This document shows, in pieces, positions 1 through 14,231 of a DNA stretch of 64,000 nucleotides (position 1 is its first letter; the number at the start of each line of letters is the position of its first letter). The DNA lies in assembly GCA_030388825.1 (NCBI GenBank), contig CP128835.1, forward strand, positions 1,606,001 through 1,670,000, given 5' to 3'. The position numbers and the translations under genes were made by a program. A model generated the notes under the pieces. The model searched no databases, had not been told where the DNA came from, and was given only the letters and a program-made list of their open reading frames with translations. Origin of the DNA: Rossellomorea sp. AcN35-11 (GTDB lineage Bacteria > Bacillota > Bacilli > Bacillales > Bacillaceae_B).

Positions 1-192
1 TTAATCACCAAGTAATTGGTAATATCCCCTGACCAGAACAAGTACTTACCACAAGGGTGAATCGGATGAAAAGATAGCCCGATACCAGTAGCTGCTAGTC
101 TCAATAAGCGAATCTAAATAGCAGACGTGCAGGTCAATTCAGGGTATGATGATAATGAACTCAAAAACGAAGATCTATTGTAGGTGAAAAAT

Positions 193-906
193 ATGTTTTT
201 AAAAAGAATCACACTGTTACGTGAGAATATAGAATCTACTACTGTCTATCCTTTTTCCATTCCCGCAATCAGAAATCTCCATCAAATCGATTTAACAAGC
301 AGAGTGACATTTTTCGTGGGAGAGAATGGTTCAGGAAAATCTACACTCTTAGAAGCAATTGCTGATAAATGCGAATTTAACACGGCGGGGGGAGGTCGAA
401 ATAACACGTATGATCTGAATTCGTCTGAATCAGCGCTTGGAGATTATATCAGGCTTTCATGGATGCCTAAAGTCTCTAAAGGTTTCTTTCTTCGGGCTGA
501 GTCCTTTTACAACTTCGCTTCCCATATTGATGAGGTGGGAGCTCAGGAAGCTTATGGAGGGCGTTCCTTACACCACCAATCTCATGGAGAGTCCTTTTTC
601 TCTCTCTTTACAAACCGATTTAAGGGAAGAGCCATCTATTTATTAGATGAACCAGAGGCAGCATTATCTCCTCAACGGCAGCTCTCATTTTTAAAGATCA
701 TACACGATTTGACGTTGTCTGGTGATTGTCAGTTTATTATCGCAACCCATTCCCCCATTCTGTTGGGCTTTCCAAACTCAACCATCCTTAGCTTTGATAA
801 CGGCACCATTCGTGAGGTGCAGTATGAAGAAACAGACCACTATCAAATTACAAAGTATTATTTAGAAAATCGAGAAAAGTTTATGAAACAAATCTTAGAT
901 GATTAG
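193..906 (+). CDS. AAA/ABC-type ATPase of unknown role
   Basis: This is a 237-residue stand-alone ATPase related to the RecF/SMC-like AAA families. Walker A is GENGSGKST at about residues 43-51, Walker B is YLLDEPEAALS with D152/E153, and the H-loop is IIATHSPIL with H186. A degenerate signature (SHGES) lies before Walker B. An in-frame GTG exists at 184, but it overlaps the only Shine-Dalgarno-like sequence (AGGTG, 182-186). That sequence is correctly spaced for the ATG at 193, so 193 is chosen. There is no partner nuclease or transporter next to it. Such small ATPases are common in Bacillus and mostly uncharacterised; the ATPase call is firm, the biological role unknown. Confidence 0.85.
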   Translation: MFLKRITLLRENIESTTVYPFSIPAIRNLHQIDLTSRVTFFVGENGSGKSTLLEAIADKCEFNTAGGGRNNTYDLNSSESALGDYIRLSWMPKVSKGFFLRAESFYNFASHIDEVGAQEAYGGRSLHHQSHGESFFSLFTNRFKGRAIYLLDEPEAALSPQRQLSFLKIIHDLTLSGDCQFIIATHSPILLGFPNSTILSFDNGTIREVQYEETDHYQITKYYLENREKFMKQILDD

Positions 907-1106
907 GAGTGTTCTCTATTCAGGAACGTCCAGCAGTTCGGATGTACCAGGTATAACCATACTTCGATATAGAAGGCAGATATACTTCCCCCGAATTACA
1001 TTCCTAATCTATGACAATACATGAGAAGTTTATTCTCGCCGGATCCTGTATATGGAATGAGCATTGGCGTTTTCCTTGCTTACATATGTAACCCAGTAAA
1101 TTCCCA

Positions 1107-1135
1107 TTAACGAACCACCGATTTTATTGTAGAAT
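1107..1135 (+). promoter_or_regulatory. Candidate sigma-A promoter of sigL
   Basis: TTAACG (1107-1112) and TAGAAT (1130-1135) are separated by exactly 17 bp and lie 24 bp before the sigL ATG. The -10 matches five of six consensus bases and the -35 is weaker. Confidence 0.5.
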
Positions 1136-1158
1136 AAAGGAATGGGAGGTTACGAATC

Positions 1159-2503
1159 ATGAATTTGAAAGCAGGATTATTTCAAAATCAACAATTAAAA
1201 CTACAGATGACGCAACAGCTCTCACAAGCCATCACCATCCTCCAATATTCTTCGATGGAATTGAATGCTTACTTAGAAGCAAAGCAATTAGACAATCCCC
1301 TTATTCAACTGGAATCACCAAAGCAAGACCCCCCTTCATCAAAGAGAACCTCTTACGTCTAAACGGCCCGCCGGCAGTAATACGGAACATACTGTGGATT
1401 GGTATGAATATGTATCTGTGCCGAAGGGATCCATATCAGATGCTCTAACTGTTCAATTAAATTTGAAATCGCTTACTTTATTAGACAAGAAGATCATGGA
1501 AGAGTTGATATACAGTTTGGATGATAATGGTTACTTAAGAATCGACGAAGATTCTTTTACCGGAAAACACGGGATTGAAAGCGATCGACTGGAAAACTAT
1601 ATATTGATCCTGCAACAAATGGAACCTGCTGGGATTGGGGCCAGGTCATTGCAGGAATGCATCTCTCTCCAACTGCAGCGAAAGGCAAACGTTCCCCCCC
1701 TTGTTCCTGCGATTGTCGACAATTATTTCCAAGCGTTTGCCGATAAGAAGTGGAAAAAGATCGCAAAGGAACTGTGTGTTGAGATGAAAGATATCCAGCA
1801 GGCTGCTGATTATATTCAGCAATGTAATCCGCGACCGGGAGCTAAGTATGTTCATCATATATCTGAATACATCATCCCCGAGCTTGTGGTAAAGGTCCAG
1901 GGTGATCATACGGTTACCGTCTCACTGAATGACGGGACGACGATAAACGTCACCTATAATGAAGAATACAAAGAATTACTCCAATTCCATCCAGATCAAG
2001 AAGTCCGTTCTTATCTACAGGAAAAGGAGCAGGACTTCCAGTGGTTACTGCAAAGCTTACGGCAGCGGAAACAAACAATCCTGAAAGTGGGCAGGATGCT
2101 AGCTGAAAAGCAGAAAGCCTTCTTTTTAAATGGGCCTTCTGCCATCCAGCCACTTACCTTAAAGCAGGTGGCCGATGAAATCGATGTTCATGAATCCACC
2201 ATCAGCCGCGCCGTCAAGGGGAAATATATGCAGACCCCATATGGAATATTTGAGTTGAAGTATTTCTTCTCGTCCGCAGTTAAATCGGTGAAGCTGGAAG
2301 ATTCAGAGATTGCTTCAGCCACAACGGTGAAGAGCGAGCTGCAGAAGCTGATTGAAGAAGAAGACAAAAAGAAACCCCTATCAGACCAGAAAATTGTTAA
2401 TCTACTATTGGATAAGGGGTATGATGTATCAAGAAGGACCATTGCGAAATACCGCGATCAGTTGGGGATTGCATCGTCAACGATGAGGAAGAGGTATGAA
2501 TAG
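1159..2503 (+). pseudogene. sigL: RNA polymerase sigma-54 factor, frame broken once
   Basis: Sigma-54 (RpoN/SigL) directs transcription of enhancer-dependent promoters, in Bacillus mainly for amino acid and fermentation metabolism. The N-terminal Gln-rich activator-interaction region (residues 1-55) is in one frame. The core-binding and DNA-binding regions are in the next frame and end with an RpoN box (SRRTIAKYRDQLGI). The break falls in a run of six C at 1329-1334. Removing one C joins the frames into about 447 residues, close to the normal family length. Conservation on both sides suggests a sequence error rather than true loss. The start ATG has a good GGGAGG. The neighbours, a glutaredoxin-like gene and cggR, are usual for Bacillus relatives. 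Confidence 0.85.
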
Positions 2504-2520
2504 AAGCTTGGTTGAGTGGT

Positions 2521-2583
2521 TGTACCAGGTACAATTCCACACTAATGAACCAGGTACAGAATGAAGGTTTTGTACCAGGTACA
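2521..2583. repeat. Three copies of a TGTACCAGGTACA palindromic motif
   Basis: The motif TGTACCAGGTACA occurs at 2521-2533 and 2571-2583, with a third, partly degenerate copy at 2547-2558. It is an inverted repeat apart from its central base. Another degenerate copy lies near 948-957. It has the form of the short dispersed palindromes found after genes in Bacillus. Confidence 0.6.
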
Positions 2584-2649
2584 CCCAACTACACCCACCC
2601 CAATCCAAACAAACACGCTACCTACAACTAAACAAAGCGAGGCAACAAC

Positions 2650-2892
2650 ATGAACCCTGTCAATTTCTATACACGAACACAATGCGGTCTATGTGAAGAC
2701 GCAAAGATTACGTTAAAACTCCTTCAGGATGAGATGGGCTTTCGTATAAACGAAATCGACATCGATGGAAGTGACGATCTGACAGAGCGCTTTGGACTGA
2801 TGATTCCTGTCGTAGAAGTGTCTGGAGACATCATTCAGTATGGGCAGATTGATTATTTTACGCTCAGCAAGCGTTTACATGAAAAAACCTGA
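2650..2892 (+). CDS. Glutaredoxin-family thiol protein
   Basis: An 80-residue thioredoxin-fold protein with a CGLC redox motif at C12-C15 and the cis-Pro strand (MIPVVEV) at about residues 56-62, which suits a small thiol-disulfide exchanger. The position directly upstream of cggR is conserved in many Bacillaceae, although the biochemical partner is unknown. It lies in the cytosol, with no signal peptide. The cggR promoter begins right after its stop codon, so it is probably read with or after sigL rather than as part of the glycolytic operon. Confidence 0.8.
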   Translation: MNPVNFYTRTQCGLCEDAKITLKLLQDEMGFRINEIDIDGSDDLTERFGLMIPVVEVSGDIIQYGQIDYFTLSKRLHEKT

Positions 2893-2902
2893 TGGTTTCT
2901 AG

Positions 2903-2931
2903 TTGAATTACTTTTCATACCCTGCTAGAAT
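2903..2931 (+). promoter_or_regulatory. Candidate cggR-gapA operon promoter
   Basis: TTGAAT (2903-2908), a 17-bp spacer and TAGAAT (2926-2931) lie about 40 bp upstream of the CggR operator, the arrangement known for the B. subtilis gapA operon. Confidence 0.6.
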
Positions 2932-2969
2932 TGAATTTGAAAGCAGGGATGAATTTTTTTTGAAGGTAG

Positions 2970-3005
2970 TGGGACATAATATGTCTATGTGGGACTTTTT
3001 TAGTC
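2970..3005 (+). promoter_or_regulatory. CggR operator, tandem half-sites
   Basis: The sequence reads TGGGAC-N6-TGTC-N4-TGGGAC-N6-AGTC. This matches the established B. subtilis CggR operator pattern CGGGAC-N6-TGTC-N4-CGGGAC-N6-TGTC, with both hexamers starting T instead of C and the last tetramer AGTC. It lies between the promoter and the cggR start, so bound CggR would block elongation until fructose-1,6-bisphosphate accumulates. Confidence 0.85.
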
Positions 3006-3043
3006 CATCATACCCACGGACTTCATTTGAAGGAGCTTTTAAC

Positions 3044-4060
3044 ATGGAATCTTTAATAGACATACAAAAGCGATTATTACCTGACCTGCTTGAAGTTATG
3101 CAAAAAAGGCATCAAATTCTTCGTTCCATCCGGTTCATGCAGCCTGTGGGACGCAGGAGTCTGGCCCAGAATATGGGTCTGACGGAACGCGTTCTCAGAA
3201 GTGAAGTGGAATTTCTGAACAATCAGGATCTCATAGATATTAAAACCTCGGGAATGATCATGACAGAGGAAGGTATCCAGCTTTTAGAGAGGCTTGAAAG
3301 CATGATGAGGGAGATTTCAGGAATCAACGCAATGGAGCAAGAATTAAAATCTTTACTTAATCTTCATGAAATTGTAATCGTTCCGGGGAATAGTGATGAG
3401 TCTCCTTGGGTAAAAGAAGAATTAGGGCGTGCATCAGCTTCCAGTATGAAACGCCGGCTTAAGGGGAATACTATCATCGCTGTTACTGGAGGTTCGACGA
3501 TGGCAGCCGTGGCAGAAAGGCTACCTGATTTCTCTGACGATACCCTGTTTGTTCCTGCACGGGGTGGAATAGGAGAAGACGTTAAAAACCAGGCAAACAC
3601 CATATGTGCCAAGATGGCTGAGCATACTGGGACACGACATCGTGTTTTATATGTGCCGGATCAGGTTAGTAAAGAGGTGTATAAGTCCTTCTTGAAAGAA
3701 CCGATGATTAAAGAAGTTCTGAATCTGATCAAATCTGCCAACATGGTTCTCCATGGAATTGGGGATGCTATCACAATGGCCGAAAGGCGGAAGACCAGTG
3801 ATGAGGACTTTGAGAAGATCACAGGCGGCCATGCAGTTGGGGAAGCATTCGGGTATTATTTTAACGAAGCGGGTGAAGTGGTACATAAGGTGCCAACGAT
3901 CGGCCTGCAATTAGAGGATTTAAGTCATATCGAACATGTCATTGCCGTCGCTGGCGGTAGCTCGAAGGCGAAAGCGATCCGGGCGTATATGAAGAGTGCT
4001 CCACCAGCCACCGTTCTCATAACGGATGAGGGAGCCGCGAGAGAGCTTTTAAAAGGGTAA
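3044..4060 (+). CDS. cggR: Central glycolytic genes regulator CggR
   Basis: A 338-residue SorC/DeoR-type repressor of the gapA operon. It has an N-terminal winged helix (about residues 1-90) and a C-terminal sugar-phosphate effector domain containing AVTGGSTMAAVAE and GGGS-like loops (GVGG-type segment AVAGGSSKAKAI near the end). Binding of fructose-1,6-bisphosphate is known to relieve repression in this family. The reading frame is open further upstream, to 2903, but that extension would cross the promoter and operator. ATG 3044 has AAGGAG at 3030-3035 and gives the usual 340-residue length, so it is the start. Confidence 0.95.
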   Translation: MESLIDIQKRLLPDLLEVMQKRHQILRSIRFMQPVGRRSLAQNMGLTERVLRSEVEFLNNQDLIDIKTSGMIMTEEGIQLLERLESMMREISGINAMEQELKSLLNLHEIVIVPGNSDESPWVKEELGRASASSMKRRLKGNTIIAVTGGSTMAAVAERLPDFSDDTLFVPARGGIGEDVKNQANTICAKMAEHTGTRHRVLYVPDQVSKEVYKSFLKEPMIKEVLNLIKSANMVLHGIGDAITMAERRKTSDEDFEKITGGHAVGEAFGYYFNEAGEVVHKVPTIGLQLEDLSHIEHVIAVAGGSSKAKAIRAYMKSAPPATVLITDEGAARELLKG

Positions 4061-4068
4061 GCCCTTTT
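4051..4068 (+). other. Hairpin at the cggR-gapA junction
   Basis: AAAAGGG (4051-4057) and CCCTTTT (4062-4068) form a 7-bp stem spanning the cggR stop codon. There is no strong T-run. In B. subtilis the cggR-gapA transcript is cut in this area, leaving stable gapA mRNA. Here a hairpin of this kind could serve as the 5' protective or processing element (inference). Confidence 0.4.
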
Positions 4069-4100
4069 GAAATATAAAAAAATCATCCTTAACCATCTAA

Positions 4101-5123
<1,023 letters not shown>

Positions 5124-5207
5124 TCCTTAAAGTTTTGTAAATTGACATCATTAGCATGGTGATTGATGGATAAATTTTGTCCCACCATCTATAATGAAGA
5201 TGTGTTG

Positions 5208-5246
5208 AAGGGGAGCGGGGAAGATTCCCCTCTCCCCTTTCTTATT
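5208..5246 (+). terminator. Attenuating terminator between gapA and pgk
   Basis: AAGGGGAG (5208-5215) pairs with CTCCCCTT (5232-5239), with an inner GGGGAA/TTCCCC stem and a short U-rich tail. Because pgk-eno continue on the same strand, this is most simply a partial terminator that lets gapA mRNA exceed that of the downstream genes. Confidence 0.65.
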
Positions 5247-5304
5247 GTTGTTTCTATTTATTTGAAAAACATGAAGAAATTGAGAAATGAAGGAGGCCTT
5301 TACG

Positions 5305-6489
5305 ATGAACAAAAAGTCGATCAAAGATGTCGATGTAAGAGGGAAACGCGTATTTTGCCGTGTAGACTTCAACGTACCAATGTCTGAAGGCAAGATCACA
5401 GATGAAACCCGTATCCAGGCTGCACTGCCTACGATCAAGTACTTGGTGGATGGCGGAGCGAAGGTCATTTTGGCAAGTCACTTAGGCCGTCCTAAAGGTG
5501 AAGTAGTGGAAGAACTGCGTCTGACGCCGGTAGCGGAAAGACTTTCAGAACTTCTTGGGAAACATGTAGCCAAAGCGGATGAAGCGCATGGTGAAGCTGT
5601 TCAATCCAAGATCAGCGACATGACTGAAGGGGACGTTCTTGTATTGGAAAATGTTCGCTTCTACCCTGGCGAAACGAAAAATGATCCTGAGCTTGCAAAA
5701 GAATTTGCAACCCTTGCGGATCTTTATGTCAATGATGCATTCGGTGCTGCCCACCGTGCACATGCTTCAACTGAAGGAATTGCGAAGCATCTTCCTGCTG
5801 TAGCCGGCCTTCTGATGGAAAAGGAGCTTGAAGTATTAGGAAAAGCCCTTTCCAATCCGGAACGCCCATTCACAGCCATCGTCGGTGGAGCGAAGGTAAA
5901 AGATAAAATCGGTGTCATTGACAACCTCTTAGATAAAGTGGACAACCTCATCATCGGTGGCGGACTTGCTTACACATTCGTGAAAGCCCAAGGCCATGAA
6001 GTCGGGAAATCCCTTCTTGAGGAAGACAAGATCGATTTAGCGAAGCAATTCATGAAGAAAGCAGATGAAAAAGGCGTTAAATTCCTTATGCCTGTTGATG
6101 TAGTCGTTGCTGATGACTTCTCAAATGATGCAAATACGAAGGAAGTGGACATCGATTCGATTCCTTCTGATTGGGAAGCACTTGATATCGGTCCTAAGAC
6201 TAGAGCGTTATTCCAAGACACGATTAAAAGCTCCAAGCTTGTGATTTGGAACGGACCTATGGGTGTATTCGAATTAGAAACATTTGCAAATGGAACGAAA
6301 GCCGTGGCAGAGGCGTTAGCCGATGCAGCAGATACATATTCTGTTATCGGTGGCGGTGACTCTGCAGCAGCCGTTGAGAAATTCGGTTATGCTGATAAGA
6401 TGAGTCATATTTCTACAGGTGGTGGAGCTTCTCTTGAATTCATGGAAGGAAAAGAACTTCCTGGAGTCGTAGCTCTTAACGATAAATAA
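5305..6489 (+). CDS. pgk: Phosphoglycerate kinase
   Basis: A 394-residue monomeric kinase that transfers phosphate from 1,3-bisphosphoglycerate to ADP, the first ATP-forming step of lower glycolysis. Typical motifs are the N-terminal substrate region [20 protein letters not shown] in the hinge area and the C-terminal nucleotide loop [13 protein letters not shown]. An in-frame ATG at 5287 is upstream, but AAGGAGG sits between the two ATGs and serves ATG 5305, which also gives the standard family length. It is the second glycolytic enzyme of the operon, followed by tpiA 59 bp later. Confidence 0.98.
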   Translation: MNKKSIKDVDVRGKRVFCRVDFNVPMSEGKITDETRIQAALPTIKYLVDGGAKVILASHLGRPKGEVVEELRLTPVAERLSELLGKHVAKADEAHGEAVQSKISDMTEGDVLVLENVRFYPGETKNDPELAKEFATLADLYVNDAFGAAHRAHASTEGIAKHLPAVAGLLMEKELEVLGKALSNPERPFTAIVGGAKVKDKIGVIDNLLDKVDNLIIGGGLAYTFVKAQGHEVGKSLLEEDKIDLAKQFMKKADEKGVKFLMPVDVVVADDFSNDANTKEVDIDSIPSDWEALDIGPKTRALFQDTIKSSKLVIWNGPMGVFELETFANGTKAVAEALADAADTYSVIGGGDSAAAVEKFGYADKMSHISTGGGASLEFMEGKELPGVVALNDK

Positions 6490-6515
6490 TCGCATTCCCA
6501 AAGACCAACACTTAA

Positions 6516-8841
<2,326 letters not shown>

Positions 8842-8854
8842 GGAGAGATTCTAA

Positions 8855-10147
<1,293 letters not shown>

Positions 10148-10158
10148 TTCAGTAGTTG

Positions 10159-10197
10159 AAAAAGCAGCTCCGTCAACAGACGGGGCTGCTTTTTTTC
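10159..10197 (+). terminator. Terminator of the glycolytic operon
   Basis: AAAAAGCAGC ... GCTGCTTTTT with an inner CCGTC/GACGG stem, an AACA loop and a run of T. It is a canonical intrinsic terminator directly after eno. Confidence 0.9.
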
Positions 10198-10278
10198 CAA
10201 TAGTCACTGGATTCTCTGTCACTCCAGCCGAACAAGCACTTATCAACCAACTCTTTCCACAATTCAAACAATATTACC

Positions 10279-10308
10279 TTGTCCCCTCCATCTTTCCTAT
10301 GGTAAACT
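10279..10308 (+). promoter_or_regulatory. Possible secG promoter
   Basis: TTGTCC and TAAACT are separated by 18 bp, 38 bp before the secG ATG. The match is moderate; it is listed because secG follows a terminator and needs its own promoter. Confidence 0.35.
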
Positions 10309-10345
10309 AGAAGTAATGTTATGTTCGTATCAGGAGGTGGGACTC

Positions 10346-10573
10346 ATGCACACAATACTCGTCACTTTACTTATCATCGTATCAATCGCACTTATTGCCA
10401 TTGTATTACTTCAATCAGGTAAAAGTGCTGGACTTTCAGGGGCCATCTCTGGTGGTGCAGAACAACTTTTCGGGAAACAAAAAGCACGTGGAATTGACTT
10501 AGTACTTCACAGAATCACCATCGTACTATCAGTACTCTTCTTTGTACTAACCATTGCCATCGTAGCTATCTAA
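10346..10573 (+). CDS. secG: Preprotein translocase subunit SecG
   Basis: A 75-residue auxiliary subunit of the SecYEG channel. It has two hydrophobic helices (about residues 3-22 and 52-73) joined by the conserved loop [17 protein letters not shown] with a following FGKQKARG. Upstream in-frame ATG 10316 would add residues with no Shine-Dalgarno. ATG 10346 follows AGGAGGTGG. The gene order secG-est-rnr-smpB-ssrA is the standard Bacillus order. Confidence 0.95.
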   Translation: MHTILVTLLIIVSIALIAIVLLQSGKSAGLSGAISGGAEQLFGKQKARGIDLVLHRITIVLSVLFFVLTIAIVAI

Positions 10574-10581
10574 TACGGATG

Positions 10582-10612
10582 AAAACCTGATCATTAAGGT
10601 CAGGTTTTTTTA
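10582..10612 (+). terminator. Terminator after secG
   Basis: AAAACCTGA and TCAGGTTTT form a 9-bp stem with a 9-base loop, followed by a T-rich run. Confidence 0.85.
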
Positions 10613-10829
10613 TTTAAATCAGATTATTCTCGTTAGATTGATAAGATCTTTAGAGCAACGACCGAGGAGGTTCAGCTCAAAACCGATTCCCCGAAGCGGA
10701 AATGAACCAGCCCTCGTTTTAGTAGCTGTACATTCACCCAAAAGCGTTGAAATAAAACGAGACGGCTTTTCAAGCGAAATATTGGATTGTCTGACCAATG
10801 TTTGCTAAAAATAGAGAAGAAGAGTGGAC

Positions 10830-10900
10830 TAAACGATCGTTTAATAGGATGGAGCCAGTATTATCAAGGTTTCCAGTTATTAATCAAACGTTTGTTTAAT
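10830..10900. promoter_or_regulatory. Two palindromes upstream of est (possible operators)
   Basis: The 380-bp gene-free stretch between secG and est (10613-10992) holds a perfect 14-bp palindrome TAAACGATCGTTTA (10830-10843). It also holds a 22-bp near-perfect palindrome centred on CAAACGTTTG (10879-10900, one mismatched pair). Both share an AAAC/GTTTAAT half-site, resembling TetR-type operators, but no regulator gene is present. Further upstream, CTCGTTTTA (10713-10721) and its complement (10753-10761) form a loose inverted repeat. I see no coding sequence in this stretch. Confidence 0.4.
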
Positions 10901-10992
10901 ACACCAACACTGTATATTTGATTACATACACCATCAATCGGGTCCTATATACACGGTTTTAGAATGAATTGAGATAAAAGGAGTCATGAGAG

Positions 10993-11739
10993 ATGAAGAC
11001 TGTATTACCGAAACCATTTACATTTGAAGCAGGTCCCCGTGCGGTTCTATTGCTTCATGGATTCACCGGGAATTCTGCTGACGTTAGAATGCTAGGTCGT
11101 TACCTGGAAAAGAAGGGCTATTCATCCCACGCCCCTCACTACAAGGGTCACGGTGTCCCGCCTGAAGAATTGGTCCACACAGGTCCTGAAGATTGGTGGA
11201 AGGACGTCATGGACGGATATGAGCATTTAAAGAGCAAAGGGTATGAAGAGATTGCGGTTGCAGGACTGTCGCTCGGAGGGGTATTTTCTCTTAAATTAGG
11301 TTACACTGTACCTGTAAAGGGTATTGTCCCTATGTGTGCGCCTATGTATATAAAAAGTGAAGAAGTGATGTATAAGGGGGTAGTGGAATACGCCCGTGAA
11401 TTTAAGAAATTTGAAGGAAAACCGGAAGATCAAATTGAAAAGGAAATAGAAGAGTTCAAGAAAACGCCGATGAATACGTTGAAGGCTCTGCAGGAATTGA
11501 TTGCAGACATCCGCCAAAACGTGGATATGATCTATTCGCCGACGTTTGTGGTACAGGCAAGACATGACCATATGATCAATACAGATTCCGCCAATATCAT
11601 TTATGACAATGTGGAGTCCCATGAGAAGGACATTAAGTGGTATGAAGAGTCCGGTCATGTCATTACACTGGATAAAGAAAAAGAACAGCTTCATGAAGAC
11701 GTCTACGATTTCCTTGAGAAATTGGACTGGACGGTTTGA
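10993..11739 (+). CDS. est: Alpha/beta-hydrolase carboxylesterase (Est/YvaK type)
   Basis: A 248-residue serine esterase of the Est30 type, active on short-chain carboxyl esters. The oxyanion strand is [10 protein letters not shown] at about residues 18-28, the nucleophile elbow is GLSLGG (about 93-98), and the acid and histidine are expected in ARHDHMIN and SGHVITLD near the C-terminus. ATG 10993 has AAAAGGAGTCATG upstream. It sits between secG and rnr, as in many Bacillus, without an obvious functional link to either. It has no signal peptide. Confidence 0.92.
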   Translation: MKTVLPKPFTFEAGPRAVLLLHGFTGNSADVRMLGRYLEKKGYSSHAPHYKGHGVPPEELVHTGPEDWWKDVMDGYEHLKSKGYEEIAVAGLSLGGVFSLKLGYTVPVKGIVPMCAPMYIKSEEVMYKGVVEYAREFKKFEGKPEDQIEKEIEEFKKTPMNTLKALQELIADIRQNVDMIYSPTFVVQARHDHMINTDSANIIYDNVESHEKDIKWYEESGHVITLDKEKEQLHEDVYDFLEKLDWTV

Positions 11740-11766
11740 TGAATTCGATGATCAGGAGGGATTGTC

Positions 11767-14111
11767 ATGGACGAAAAGATTAAAGAGCATGTGGATAAGC
11801 TCCTTTCCTACATGAAGGAAGAAGCATACAAGCCATTGACGGTACAGGAGCTTGAGGAAGCATTCGGAATTGAAGGATCCACGAATTTCAAGGAATTCGT
11901 AAAGGCCCTTGTCGTGATGGAAGAGAAAGGATTGGTTGTACGCACAAGAAGCAATCGCTACGGCCTGCCTGAAAAAATGAACTTGGTAAGAGGGAAAGTA
12001 TCCGCTCATGCAAAAGGATTTGCGTTTGTGATACCTGAAGAAGCAGGAATGGACGATATCTTCATCCCTCCTAATGAAACGAATAACGCTATGCACGGAG
12101 ATATTGTATTAGTAAGGGTTTCCACTTCCTCTTCAGGTTCACGGAGAGAAGGAACCGTTGTCAGGATCGTGGAGCGAGGTGTGGACCAAATCGTCGGGAC
12201 GTTCACGGAAAGCAAGCATTTCGGCTTTGTCATTCCTGATGATAAGAAGTTTGCCAGCGATATCTTCATCCCGAAATCCGCTCAAATGGGGGCGACAGAA
12301 GGACACAAGGTGGTTGTGAAATTGACGTCCTACCCAGAAGGGCGAAAGAGTGCCGAGGGAGAAGTCATTGAGATCCTTGGACATAAAAATGATCCGGGTG
12401 TCGATATTCTCTCTATTATCCATAAGCACGGGATCGATATTGAATTTCCTGAAGAGGTCATGGATCAGGCGAATAATGTGCCAAGTGAAATCGACGAATC
12501 GGAAATTCCTAACCGAAAAGACCTGCGTGATCAGACCATCGTCACCATTGACGGCGCTGACGCCAAGGACCTGGATGATGCCGTGACAGTCACGAAGCTC
12601 GACAATGGTCACTACAAGCTGGGGGTACATATTGCAGACGTTACGTATTACGTGAAAGAAAGCTCCCCCATTGATGAAGAAGCTTTTGACAGGGGTACAT
12701 CTGTATACTTAGTCGACCGGGTCATCCCCATGATTCCCCATCGCTTGTCAAACGGGATCTGTTCCCTTAATCCTAAAGTGGATCGTTTGACGTTATCATG
12801 TGATATGGAAATTTCACCTGATGGCGATGTGGTAAAGCACGAGATCTTCCAAAGTGTCATTAAGACAACAGAACGAATGACCTATTCCGATGTGAACAAG
12901 ATCCTTGTCGATAAAGATGAAGAACTCCGAAAGAAATATGAGCCGTTGGTTCCGATGTTCGAGGAAATGGAAGAGCTGGCTCAGGTACTTCGTACGAAGC
13001 GTATGAAGCGCGGAGCCATCGACTTTGATTTCAAAGAAGCGAAAGTGCTGGTTGATGATGAGGGAGAACCGACGGAGGTGGTCCTTCGTGAACGTTCCGT
13101 TGCCGAAAAGCTGATCGAAGAGTTCATGCTGGTGGCAAACGAAACCGTGGCTGAGCATTTCCACTGGATGGATGTACCGTTCATCTATCGTATCCATGAA
13201 GATCCGAAAGAAGATAAGCTTCAGCGCTTCTTCGAGTTCATCACGAACTTTGGACTAATCGTCAAGGGAACTGCCAAACAGCATCCACCCCCGTGCCCTT
13301 CAAGAGATAATCGAAGACGTACAGGGGGAACCGGAAGAAATGGTTGTCTCGACGATGATGCTCCGTTCCATGCAGCAGGCGAAATACGATCCTGAAAGCC
13401 TGGGTCACTTCGGGCTCGCAACGGAATTCTATACTCATTTCACCTCTCCGATCCGTCGTTATCCTGACTTGATCGTACACCGTTTGATCAGAACCTACCT
13501 CATCGAAGGGAAGCTTGATCAGGCTACCCGTGAAAAGTGGGGTGCCCAAATGGGTCACATCGCTGAGCATACATCCAGTCGTGAGCGCCGAGCAGTGGAT
13601 GCGGAACGTGAAACCGATGAGCTGAAAAAAAGCAGAATATATGGAAGACAAGGTAGGAGAGGAATACGACGGAATCATCAGTTCCGTCACGAATTTCGGA
13701 CTGTTTGTCGAATTGCCTAATACCATTGAAGGTCTTGTCCACGTGAGTTATATGACGGACGATTACTACCGTTTTGATGAGCGTCACCTTGCCATGATCG
13801 GCGAACGTACCGCCAACGTGTTCAGGATCGGTGATGAAATCACGGTCCGTGTCGTCAGTGTCAATAAAGACGAACGAGCCATCGACTTCGAAATCGTTGG
13901 AATGAAAAACAATCGCAAAGAGCGTGAAGACCGAGTCCGCTCAGTCCGATCGGATAAAGGAAAATCGGACCGTGGGAAATCGAATCGATCCTCTTCCCGT
14001 AAAAACGACGGAGAATGGTCTACACGCCCACTGAAAAACAACAAGAAGAAAAAGACGAATAAGAAACACTTTGAAAATGCACCTAGAAGCAAACGTAAAA
14101 AGAAGAAATAA
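11767..14111 (+). pseudogene. rnr: Ribonuclease R, frame broken twice
   Basis: RNase R is a processive 3'-5' exoribonuclease that degrades structured RNA and, with tmRNA/SmpB, the mRNAs of stalled ribosomes. An N-terminal winged helix (residues 1-75), cold-shock domains, the RNB catalytic domain ([23 protein letters not shown]) and an S1 domain ([17 protein letters not shown]) with a Lys-rich tail are all present, but in three frames. Break 1 is an extra base near 13280-13284, before IHPRAL. Break 2 is an extra A in a run of seven at 13625-13631. Repairing both gives a normal protein of about 780 residues. Two same-sign breaks in such a conserved gene point to sequence error. Confidence 0.88.
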
Positions 14112-14117
14112 CAGGTC

Positions 14118-14152
14118 AGGAGCATTGGGAAATCCTTTGCTCCTTTTCTTTT
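14118..14152 (+). terminator. Terminator after rnr
   Basis: AGGAGCA (14118-14124) pairs with TGCTCCT (14138-14144), followed by a T-rich tract. Confidence 0.7.
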
Positions 14153-14231
14153 TCATGTGTAAGAATACAATTTCTCACGAAAATATGAGATAATAATGAG
14201 TAAAACAACGGAAATGACTAGGGGGATTCTT

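Noticed and set aside
1-192. RNA or regulatory element at the window start
   Set aside because: I see no tRNA fold, aptamer core or promoter of acceptable quality.
2903-3043. N-terminal extension of CggR
   Set aside because: It would be translated across its own promoter and operator; the family starts at ATG 3044.
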